Shown here: positions 57,307 to 64,000 of the stretch, piece by piece
Layout: each line of letters opens with the position of its first letter
How positions within the stretch are numbered: the stretch's first letter is position 1
Assembly (NCBI RefSeq): GCF_003797825.1
Contig: NZ_RKME01000017.1
Coordinates: forward strand, 1-64,000
Source of the DNA: Gordonia sp. OPL2
GTDB lineage: Bacteria; Actinomycetota; Actinomycetes; Mycobacteriales; Mycobacteriaceae
DNA length: 64,000 bases
Direction: 5' to 3'
Notes under the pieces: generated by a model
What the model was told of the DNA's origin: nothing
The model's input: the letters and a program-made list of their open reading frames with translations, nothing else
The model's database searches: none
Program-made: the position numbers and the translations under genes

Positions 57307-58017
57307 GTGAGTCAGGACACATCGGGTGCAGGGCCCCGCCACGACGAGATCCTCACGGCGATCGGCCGCGGAATCGTGTCCGGTGAGCAGGCGACGGGCA
57401 GCGTCATCACCCTCGACGGCATCTGCACGCAGTACGAGGTCTCGCGCACCGTCGCCCGAGAGGTCATCCGGGTACTCGAGTCGATGGGATTGGTTGCATC
57501 GCGCCGACGCGTCGGCATCACCATCCAGCCGCGGACGCGATGGAGTGTGTTCGATCCGCGGCTCATCCGATGGCGGCTCGACGGCGCCGAACGCACCGAC
57601 TTCCTGCTGACGCTCTCCGAACTGCGGCGCGGTTTCGAACCGGTGGCCGCGGCACTGGCCGCCGAACGGGCCGACGAACATCAATGTCGAATCCTGGCAG
57701 CTGCGGTGTCCGACATGGCGGTACACGGTCGCAGCGTCGACCTGGAGGCTTATCTACTGGCCGACAAGGTGTTTCATCGGACGCTTCTCGAGGCGAGCGG
57801 AAACGAGATGTTCCGTGCGCTCGCCGAGGTCGTCCACGAGGTCCTGGCCGGCCGAACTCATCACGGCATGATGCCCGACCGACCGAACCCGGAAGCCATT
57901 GCGCTGCACGATGATGTCGCACGCGCCATTCGGCTGGGCGATCCCGTCGCCGCGGAGGCCGCCATGCGGGCGATCATCGTCGAAGCAGCGGCCGCCGTGA
58001 CCCACCCCGATCCCTGA
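57307..58017 (+). CDS. gntR: GntR-family regulator, FadR/FCD type, probable gluconate repressor
   Basis: 236 residues. The N-terminal winged helix (ITLDGICTQYEVSRTVAREVIRVLESMGLV) and the C-terminal FCD ligand domain with metal-binding pattern (DKVFHRTLLEASGN and HDDVARAIRLGD) are clear. It is divergent from gntK-gntP and most likely represses them until gluconate or 6-phosphogluconate binds. GTG start. The last codons and stop lie inside a dispersed palindromic repeat, so the C-terminus has probably been reshaped by its insertion. Confidence 0.88.
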   Translation: MSQDTSGAGPRHDEILTAIGRGIVSGEQATGSVITLDGICTQYEVSRTVAREVIRVLESMGLVASRRRVGITIQPRTRWSVFDPRLIRWRLDGAERTDFLLTLSELRRGFEPVAAALAAERADEHQCRILAAAVSDMAVHGRSVDLEAYLLADKVFHRTLLEASGNEMFRALAEVVHEVLAGRTHHGMMPDRPNPEAIALHDDVARAIRLGDPVAAEAAMRAIIVEAAAAVTHPDP

Positions 58018-58089
58018 GGAGCGAGGCGACAGCCGAGCGTCACGAAGGGGGGCCCTTCGTGACGCTCGCAAGCTCGCTCCTCAGGGACC
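58009..58089. repeat. Family B palindromic repeat overlapping the gntR stop
   Basis: Outer arms GATCCCTGAGGAGCGAG (58009-58025) and CTCGCTCCTCAGGGACC (58073-58089), inner arms GCGTCACGAAGG (58037-58048) and CCTTCGTGACGC (58053-58064). It lies at the gntR/asd convergent junction and includes the gntR stop at 58015-58017. Confidence 0.93.
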
Positions 58090-58134
58090 TCGGCTCACGC
58101 TCACATGCTCGCTACGTCCGCGGGAAAACGGAGT

Positions 58135-59160
58135 CTAAACCAGCAGCTCGGCAATCTGGATCGTGTTGAGCGCCGCACCCTTTCGGAGGTTGTCCCCCGA
58201 GACGAACAGCGCAAGACCGCGGCCCTCGGGAACACCCTCGTCCTGCCGGATGCGACCGACCAGCGAGTTGTCGCCGCCCGCCGCGCCGAGCGGCGAGGGG
58301 ACGTCGGCGAGCTCGACTCCGGCTGCCGCCGAAAGGATCTCCTGCGCCTTCTCGACCGAGATCGGGCGCTCGAACTCCGCGTTGATCGAGAGCGAGTGTC
58401 CGGTGAACACCGGTACGCGCACACAGGTTCCGCTCACGAGCAGTTCCGGGAGTCCGAGGATCTTGCGGGATTCGTTGCGCAGCTTCTGATCCTCGTCGGT
58501 CTCTCCTGAGCCGTCGTCGACCAGCGATCCGGCAAGCGCGACGACGTTGAACGCGATCGGCGCGACGTACTTGTCGGGAGCCGGGAAATCGACTGCGCCA
58601 CCGTCGTACACGAGCTTCTCGGCGTCGTCGGCGACCGCGCGCACCTGCGTCGCGAGCTCCTCCACACCGGCGAGCCCGCTGCCAGAGACGGCCTGGTAGC
58701 TCGAGACGATCAGACGCTGCAGCCCGGCCGCATCGTGCAACGGCTTGAGCACCGGCATGGCCGCCATCGTGGTGCAGTTCGGGTTCGCGATGATGCCCTT
58801 GGGCGGGTTCTTCGCGAGTTCCCCGTTGACCTCCGAGACGACGAGCGGGACGTCGGGATCCTTACGCCACGCCGACGAATTGTCGATGACGGTCACGCCG
58901 GCGGCAGCGAACCGCGGCGCCTGCTCCTTGGACATCGTCCCGCCGGCCGAGAACAGTGCGATGTCGAGACCCGACGGGTCCGCGGTCGCAGCGTCCTCGA
59001 CGACGATCTCGCCGTCGCCCCACGGCAGCTTCTTGCCCGCCGATCGCGACGATGCGAAGAACCGCACCTCGTCGGCCGGGAACTTGCGCTCCGCCAACAG
59101 GGTTCGCATGACACCGCCGACCTGACCGGTCGCACCCACGACTCCGATACGTACGCCCAT
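58135..59160 (-). CDS. asd: Aspartate-semialdehyde dehydrogenase
   Basis: 341 residues. NADP-binding GVVGATGQVGGVMRTLL, catalytic cysteine in GIIANPNCTTMAAMP, SYQAVSGSGLAGVEEL, and substrate-binding RVPVFTGHSLSINAEF. It makes aspartate semialdehyde for lysine, diaminopimelate, threonine and methionine. The ATG is two bases after the lysC stop, an arrangement shared by mycobacteria and corynebacteria. Confidence 0.97.
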   Translation of the reverse strand: MGVRIGVVGATGQVGGVMRTLLAERKFPADEVRFFASSRSAGKKLPWGDGEIVVEDAATADPSGLDIALFSAGGTMSKEQAPRFAAAGVTVIDNSSAWRKDPDVPLVVSEVNGELAKNPPKGIIANPNCTTMAAMPVLKPLHDAAGLQRLIVSSYQAVSGSGLAGVEELATQVRAVADDAEKLVYDGGAVDFPAPDKYVAPIAFNVVALAGSLVDDGSGETDEDQKLRNESRKILGLPELLVSGTCVRVPVFTGHSLSINAEFERPISVEKAQEILSAAAGVELADVPSPLGAAGGDNSLVGRIRQDEGVPEGRGLALFVSGDNLRKGAALNTIQIAELLV

Positions 59161-59162
59161 GT

Positions 59163-59681
59163 CTATCGCCCCGTTCCGGCGTAGACAACGGCTTCCTCGT
59201 CGCCGCCGAGGTCGAACGCCTCGTGCAGCGCGCGGACCGCGTCGTCGAGTTCGGTGTCACGGCACAGCACCGAGATCCGGATCTCCGAGGTGGAGATCAG
59301 CTCGATGTTGATGCCGGCGTTGCTCAGCGCCTCACAGAAGGTCGCGGTCACGCCGGGGTGACTCTTCATACCCGCGCCGACGAGCGACACCTTGCCGATG
59401 TGATCGTCGTAGAGCAGATCGGTGAATCCGATCTCATCCTGCAGCTTCTTCAGCTTCTCCATACCGATCGGGCCCAGCTCGCGCGGCAGGGTGAAGGTGA
59501 TGTCGGTCTTGCCGGTCTCCACCTTCGAGATGTTCTGCAACACCATGTCGATGTTGATCTCGGCCTCGGCGACGGCCCGGAAGACGCGCGCCGCGTAGCC
59601 CGGCTTGTCGTCGAGCCCGACGACGGTGATCTTGGCCTCGCTGCGATCATGAGCGACGCCGGTGAGAATGGCTTCTTCCAC
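59163..59681 (-). other. Internal start: aspartokinase beta (regulatory) subunit
   Basis: An in-frame GTG at 59681, seven bases after GGAGGAC, would give a separate 172-residue protein consisting of the two ACT domains. Corynebacterial lysC makes such a beta subunit from an internal start, and its length there is the same. The two subunits form an alpha2-beta2 enzyme in that genus; expression here is inferred. Confidence 0.8.
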
Positions 59682-60428
59682 GGGAATGTCCTCCATCGAG
59701 CCGGCGACGAGAGTGCCGGGTTTGGTCGAGTACGACGAGCGCACATGAACAGGAACGTTGTACCGGCGCGCGTACTCCACGCAGCGCAGCATCAGGACCT
59801 TGGCGCCGCATGCCGCCAACTCCAGCATCTCCTCGAAGGAGACGGTCTCGAGCCGCTTGGCGTCGGGGACGATGCGAGGGTCGGCGGAGTAGACGCCGTC
59901 GACATCGGTGTAGATCTCGCACACGTCGGCCTTCAGTGCCGCCGCGAGGGCGACCGCCGTCGTGTCCGATCCACCACGACCGAGCGTGGTGATGTCCTTC
60001 GTGTCCTGCGAGACTCCTTGGAAGCCGGCGACCAGCACGATCTTGCCCTCGTCGAGAGCACTGCGAACACGTCCCGGGGTGACGTCGATGATCTTCGCCT
60101 TGCCGTGGCTGCTCGTCGTGATGACACCGGCCTGAGAACCGGTGAACGACTGCGCGTGGGCGCCGAGCGAACTGATGGCCATCGCCACGAGCGCATTGGA
60201 GATGCGTTCACCGGAGGTGAGGAGCATGTCCATCTCGCGGGCCGGGGGTGTCGGGTTGACCTGCTGGGCCAGATCGAGCAATTCGTCGGTGGTGTCGCCC
60301 ATCGCGGAGACGACCACGACGACGTCATTGCCCTGCTTCTTGGTCTCGACGATGCGCTCGGCGACACGGCGAATCCGCTCGGCCGTTGCGACCGAGGATC
60401 CGCCGTACTTCTGCACAACGAGTGCCAC
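59163..60428 (-). CDS. lysC: Aspartokinase, alpha subunit
   Basis: 421 residues. It opens VALVVQKYGGSSVATAERIR, with GERISNALVAMA, TTLGRGGSDTTAVALAAAL and two C-terminal ACT domains (DRSEAKITVVGLDDKPGYAA and GKVSLVGAGMKSHPGVTATF). It phosphorylates aspartate, the first step of the aspartate family, and is feedback-inhibited by lysine and threonine in relatives. The GTG at 60428 has GAAAGGTGG five bases upstream and gives the mycobacterial length; a GTG nine bases earlier is less well placed. Followed by asd. Confidence 0.97.
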   Translation of the reverse strand: MALVVQKYGGSSVATAERIRRVAERIVETKKQGNDVVVVVSAMGDTTDELLDLAQQVNPTPPAREMDMLLTSGERISNALVAMAISSLGAHAQSFTGSQAGVITTSSHGKAKIIDVTPGRVRSALDEGKIVLVAGFQGVSQDTKDITTLGRGGSDTTAVALAAALKADVCEIYTDVDGVYSADPRIVPDAKRLETVSFEEMLELAACGAKVLMLRCVEYARRYNVPVHVRSSYSTKPGTLVAGSMEDIPVEEAILTGVAHDRSEAKITVVGLDDKPGYAARVFRAVAEAEINIDMVLQNISKVETGKTDITFTLPRELGPIGMEKLKKLQDEIGFTDLLYDDHIGKVSLVGAGMKSHPGVTATFCEALSNAGINIELISTSEIRISVLCRDTELDDAVRALHEAFDLGGDEEAVVYAGTGR

Positions 60429-60701
60429 GTCGACCACCTTTCGGGTGTTGTCGGAAGTACATCGCCCCAGTTCGGAACCGCTCTCCGATGAGCGACGGGG
60501 CGAACCTTTGCGGACCTCACCTTACCGGCGGGCCCACATTGTCCCGAATCGGCGCCACCCCGCCAGGTGACGATCGCCACATCCGCGGGGCACCTAGGGG
60601 GTGGCCGCGGACCCCAATCGCTATGACGGCGAGTGACACGGCTGGGACTCGTCGTCGAGTGTGGTGGTCGCAACTCCGCGTGGCGTCCTACCATCGCTGA
60701 G

Positions 60702-61973
60702 GTGGCCACCGGAACCGATGTCGGCGCGACCGCACGCGAGGACGGCGTGCCACGTCGAACCACCCGACGCCGCCCTCGACGGGCGGCCGGCGCCACCCTC
60801 CCCACACCGGCTCCCACCTGGGGCGGAGCTTCCCTCCGCACCTGGCTGATCCCGATCCTGCTGTTCCTGGGGATCCGCGCGATCGGCATCCTCGTCCTGG
60901 CCCGCTTCGCCCAGCTGCGCAACACCTCGGTCGGCGACGCGCTCTGGCTGTGGGACGGCAAGTGGATGGTCGCGATCGCCGAGTACGGCTACTCCGACGT
61001 CCCGTTCACCCAGACCGATGCGCGCGGCCTGCACACGCCGGACACCGCATACGCCTTCTTCCCCGGTTACCCGATGCTCGTCGGCGCGGTCGCCAAGCTC
61101 CCGTTGATCACGCCGTACGGCGCCGCGATCACGGTGAACCTCGTGCTCGGTTGCATCGCCGCGGTCGGCGCCGCGCGGCTCGGCGCATGGTGTACCCGCG
61201 CGATGGCGGATCGATCTCCCATCGGGAAGGTCGACCCGGCTCGCGCTGGGCTGTTCCTCGTCGCCTTGTTCGCCGCCACCCCGATGTCGATCGTGCTGAA
61301 CATGGCCTACACCGAGGCGCTGTTCTGCACGCTCGGCGTGTGGGGCCTCATCGGGGTGATGGAACGACGATGGTTGCTCGCAGGACTGTGCGCCATGCTC
61401 GCCGGGGCCAGCCGGCCGACGGCGGTCGTCTTGATCGGCGTCGTGATGCTGGCCGCAGTGCTCGCCCGGCGCGACGGATGGCGGGCATGGACAGCCGTCG
61501 TCATCAGTCCGCTCGGCTACCTGGGATATCTCGCGGTCGTGTGGGCGCACACCGGGTCGCCGACGGGATGGTTCCGCATCCAGACCGAGGGCTGGGGCAC
61601 CGAGTTCGATTGGGGTCGCGCCACCTTCACGTTCGTGAACGAGACCCTCGTGCACTCCGGTGAGGTGGCACCGGTCGCCTCGGCGTGGATCATCCTGTCG
61701 ACTCTGGTGATGCTGGGGCTCGCGGTCTGGGCTCGACTTCCGTGGCCGGTCCTGCTCTACGGGACGCTGGTGGTGGCCTCGATCGTGTTGTCGAGCGGCC
61801 TGATGATGAGCCGGGCCCGACTGCTGCTACCTGCGTTCGTGCTGTTGATCCCGGTGGCGATGGTGCTGGCGCGGTGGCGGACATCGGTGGGCGTCGCGGT
61901 CATGGTGCCGGTGGTCATGGGCAGCGCATGGTTCGGTGCACACATGCTCACGGTCTATCCACACGCAATGTGA
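60702..61973 (+). CDS. PIG-V-like membrane mannosyltransferase
   Basis: 423 residues, about ten helices. The first luminal loop has WLWDGKWMVAIAEYGYSD, and AYAFFPGYPMLVGAVA and FNMAYTEALFCTLGVW-type segments (MSIVLNMAYTEALFCT) match actinobacterial members of the PIG-V/GT-C family, which use polyprenyl-phosphate mannose in glycolipid or protein mannosylation. Acceptor unknown. The GTG at 60702 is supported by TACCAT ending 7 nt upstream. An upstream GTG at 60633 would add a basic stretch. Confidence 0.82.
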   Translation: MATGTDVGATAREDGVPRRTTRRRPRRAAGATLPTPAPTWGGASLRTWLIPILLFLGIRAIGILVLARFAQLRNTSVGDALWLWDGKWMVAIAEYGYSDVPFTQTDARGLHTPDTAYAFFPGYPMLVGAVAKLPLITPYGAAITVNLVLGCIAAVGAARLGAWCTRAMADRSPIGKVDPARAGLFLVALFAATPMSIVLNMAYTEALFCTLGVWGLIGVMERRWLLAGLCAMLAGASRPTAVVLIGVVMLAAVLARRDGWRAWTAVVISPLGYLGYLAVVWAHTGSPTGWFRIQTEGWGTEFDWGRATFTFVNETLVHSGEVAPVASAWIILSTLVMLGLAVWARLPWPVLLYGTLVVASIVLSSGLMMSRARLLLPAFVLLIPVAMVLARWRTSVGVAVMVPVVMGSAWFGAHMLTVYPHAM

Positions 61974-62002
61974 GTCCGTCGTCGTAGGGGTCTCGCCGGC
62001 CG

Positions 62003-62635
62003 TCAGTCCTGCGGACGCAGACCGTCGAGAACGACCTTGATGAGACGATCGCGCGTGTCCGTGGTGTCGCTCGGTACGCACGTCATCGACAATCCACCCA
62101 GGAGCCGCGACACGTCGTCCGGCTCGACGTCGTCACGGAACACACCCTGCCGACGACCCGCCTCGAGGATGGCAGCCGTGAGCTCGCGGGACCGTGTCCT
62201 GGTCTCGTCGAAGACCTCCGCATCGTCGCCGACCGCGGCCAGAATCGCCTCTTTCATCCCCCGCTTGGTGCCGGCCGTGGACATGTAGGCGGCGAAGAGT
62301 CCCGCGAGAGCGGCGTCCGGCGACTCGGTCTCGAGGCGCCGCCACCCGTCGTCGACGATCTGAGCCGAGTAGGTGCGGAAGGTCGCCTCGACCAGCGCCG
62401 TGCGATTCGGGAAGTGGCGGTAGAGCGTGCCGATGCCGACCCCCGCCTCGGCGGCGACCTTGTCCAGAGCGACCTCGATCCCCTCGACGTGAAAGAGCTC
62501 TTGGGCGGCCTCAACCAGCTTGTCGTAGTTTCGCGCGGCATCTGCCCGCGTGGGTCGCTTCGACATCGCAGCCTTCGGAGTTGTCGCCGACGCGCCTGTC
62601 GTCGACCCTGTCGTGGGCTTGGCACCGGCCGCCAC
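62003..62635 (-). CDS. TetR-family repressor
   Basis: 210 residues (or 187 from the Met at 62566). The HTH is YDKLVEAAQELFHVEGIEVA, then LDKVAAEAGVGIGTLYRHFPNRTALVEA. The C-terminal ligand domain is typical of drug- or lipid-responsive TetR proteins. It is divergent from a DHA2 efflux gene with two palindromes in between, so it almost certainly controls that gene and itself. Confidence 0.9.
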   Translation of the reverse strand: MAAGAKPTTGSTTGASATTPKAAMSKRPTRADAARNYDKLVEAAQELFHVEGIEVALDKVAAEAGVGIGTLYRHFPNRTALVEATFRTYSAQIVDDGWRRLETESPDAALAGLFAAYMSTAGTKRGMKEAILAAVGDDAEVFDETRTRSRELTAAILEAGRRQGVFRDDVEPDDVSRLLGGLSMTCVPSDTTDTRDRLIKVVLDGLRPQD

Positions 62636-62696
62636 GGCATCCGCTCCTTCATCTCGTCACCACGCGACATCCCTCGCGCAGGGTCCACTTGCTAAC

Positions 62697-62735
62697 CGGA
62701 GGAATCCTCCGTATATTAATCGGAGGAAGCTTCCG
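62697..62735. promoter_or_regulatory. Tandem operators of the TetR-type repressor
   Basis: CGGAGGA-A-TCCTCCG (62697-62711) is a perfect palindrome. CGGAGGAAGCTTCCG (62721-62735) is a near copy with centre 24 bp away. The A/T-rich TATATTAAT between them holds likely -10 elements. Confidence 0.83.
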
Positions 62736-62795
62736 TTTCTTTGCCGAGTGTACTCGCATCCATTCTCGATGACCCCAACCCGAAAAGAGTTCTCC

Positions 62796-64000
62796 ATGTC
62801 TCTTTCTCCATCGGTCGAACGCGCCTATACGCCGGCACCCATTCCCGGGGTCGGTTGGCTGCGTTCGCGGGTGAATATCGATGCCCTGATCCTGCTCGCC
62901 GTGCTCGGATGCCAGTTGATGGTGGTGGTCGATGCAACCATCGTCAACGTGGCACTCCCGGATACTCAACGGTCCCTTGACTTCTCGACATCGAGCCTGT
63001 CCTGGGTGCTGAACGCCTACACCCTGACGTTCGGCGGCCTCCTGCTGCTCGGCGCCCGCCTCGGCGACATCCTCGGCAGACGGGGCACATTCCTGGGTGG
63101 TCTGACGGTGTTCCTCGCTGCGTCGGCATTCGGCGGGCTGGCCACCGATTCGTCGATGCTGCTCGTCGCACGCGCACTACAGGGAGTCGGAGCGGCCGTC
63201 GCTGCGCCGGCCGCGCTCGCCCTCTTGATGACCCGATTCCCGGAAGGCCCGCAGCGAACCCGAGCGCTTGCCCTGTTCACCGCGGTGTCGATCGGCGGAT
63301 TCTCACTGGGTCTGGTACTCGGCGGCGCCCTGGTGCAGTGGCTGGATTGGAGGTGGGTGTTCTTCGTGAACCTGCCGATCGGCGCCGCCGTGGCGTTGGC
63401 CGGGATGTTCTCACTCCCGCAGACGGCCCGACGTTCGGGATCCTTCGATCTTCAGGGCGCTCTGTATTCGACCGCCGGGATCGGCGCGATCGTCTACGGT
63501 CTCGTCCACGCCGCCGAGCAGTCCTGGTCCAGCCCGGTGACGGTCGTGGCACTCGTCGTCGGCGGCACCCTGCTCGTCGCATTCGTCGTCACCGAGACCC
63601 GCGCTGCAGCGCCGATCACCCCATTGCGCCTGTTCGCGAGCGTGCCCCGCAGCTCGGCCCATGTGGGCCGACTCGTCATGGTCGCCGGCTTCATGGGGAT
63701 GATGTTCTTCCTGACGCAGTACATGCAGGAGGTGCTGCACTACGGCCCACTCGAGACCGGGCTCGCGTACCTGCCGATGACGGCCGCCACGTTCGCCTCA
63801 TCGCAGATCACTGCGCGAATTCTGGTCTCCCGGTTCAGCAATCGGACGCTCCTGCTGGCCGCGTTCTCCGCGGCCGCAGCCGGTCTGTTCTGGCTCAGCA
63901 CACTCGACGCGCACACCGCCTACGCGTCACTTGTCGGCCCGTTCATCCTTGTCGGGGCGGGCGGCGGAATGGCCTTCCTGTCACTGACGACGGCGGCCCT
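62796..64000 (+). CDS. DHA2-type drug efflux transporter, cut by the window end
   Basis: 401 residues visible and no stop before 64000. Helix 1 has the DHA2 motif VVVDATIVNVALPDTQ, motif A is GARLGDILGRRGTFLGG, and LQGVGAAVAAPAALALL is motif B-like. About twelve helices are seen; two more are expected. GAAAAGAG is upstream of the ATG. Probably induced when a ligand releases the divergent TetR repressor. Confidence 0.92.
   Translation, partial: MSLSPSVERAYTPAPIPGVGWLRSRVNIDALILLAVLGCQLMVVVDATIVNVALPDTQRSLDFSTSSLSWVLNAYTLTFGGLLLLGARLGDILGRRGTFLGGLTVFLAASAFGGLATDSSMLLVARALQGVGAAVAAPAALALLMTRFPEGPQRTRALALFTAVSIGGFSLGLVLGGALVQWLDWRWVFFVNLPIGAAVALAGMFSLPQTARRSGSFDLQGALYSTAGIGAIVYGLVHAAEQSWSSPVTVVALVVGGTLLVAFVVTETRAAAPITPLRLFASVPRSSAHVGRLVMVAGFMGMMFFLTQYMQEVLHYGPLETGLAYLPMTAATFASSQITARILVSRFSNRTLLLAAFSAAAAGLFWLSTLDAHTAYASLVGPFILVGAGGGMAFLSLTTAA

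Noticed and set aside
60438..60701. A riboswitch or T-box leader before lysC
   Set aside because: No conserved lysine-riboswitch or T-box motif could be recognised in the 264 bases, and actinobacterial lysC is not known to use one.

Overview
This is chromosomal DNA from a high-GC actinobacterium of the order Mycobacteriales, most likely Gordonia or a close relative such as Rhodococcus. The assignment rests on synteny and start signals. The first 18 kb follows the Mycobacterium tuberculosis Rv3671c-Rv3683 order almost gene by gene: marP, CoA-type Nudix hydrolase, thioredoxin-like protein, nth, small membrane protein, crp, metallo-beta-lactamase-fold hydrolase, then ridA, DUF4177 protein, two ArsA-like ATPases, whiB4, ponA2 and a metallophosphoesterase. 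Many genes start at GTG. At least twelve have a TAnnnT -10 box exactly 6-7 nt before the start codon, the mycobacterial pattern of leaderless mRNA. No database search was possible; family names come from motif reading and memory.

Layout. 1-6.1 kb: conserved marP-to-crp block. 6.1-11.0 kb: an accessory block (SPFH protein plus NfeD-like protein, MFS pump, GlxA-type regulator, TauE-type permease) lying inside the conserved order. 11.1-19 kb: ridA to ponA2, phosphoesterase, HAD hydrolase. 19-25 kb: small enzymes and an acyl-CoA cluster (two crotonases, AidB-like dehydrogenase, PaaX-like regulator). 25-28.4 kb: gcoR-gcoA-gcoB, an aromatic O-demethylase system (CYP255-type P450 with its three-domain reductase and AraC-type regulator). 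28.8-30.3 kb: a small fic module bounded by an exact 61-bp direct repeat that abuts the 3' end of tRNA-Pro(CGG). 30.5-39.4 kb: membrane protein, lipocalin, an acyl-CoA dehydrogenase behind a 4 x 99-bp promoter/start-codon array, M20 peptidase, transporters. 39.5-48.9 kb: MalT-like LuxR regulator, DUF2252 protein, stress genes (dps, ohr, fur-type repressor). 49-57 kb: 2-oxoglutarate oxygenase plus amidohydrolase, secreted proteins, lipase, gluconate uptake and kinase. 58-60.4 kb: asd-lysC. 60.7 kb to the end: membrane mannosyltransferase-like protein, TetR regulator and a divergent drug-efflux gene cut by the window edge.

The most unusual features are non-coding. Two families of dispersed palindromic repeats sit almost only where genes converge. 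Both families have expanded into local tandem arrays, and they supply the stop codons of at least three genes. The fic module has two identical inverted-repeat operators 41 bp apart, flanking direct repeats next to a tRNA, and no recombinase. The 99-bp array gives four copies of a leaderless promoter, three of which drive identical 29-codon mini-ORFs. The lysC gene carries a clear internal ribosome site and start for the separate 172-residue regulatory subunit.
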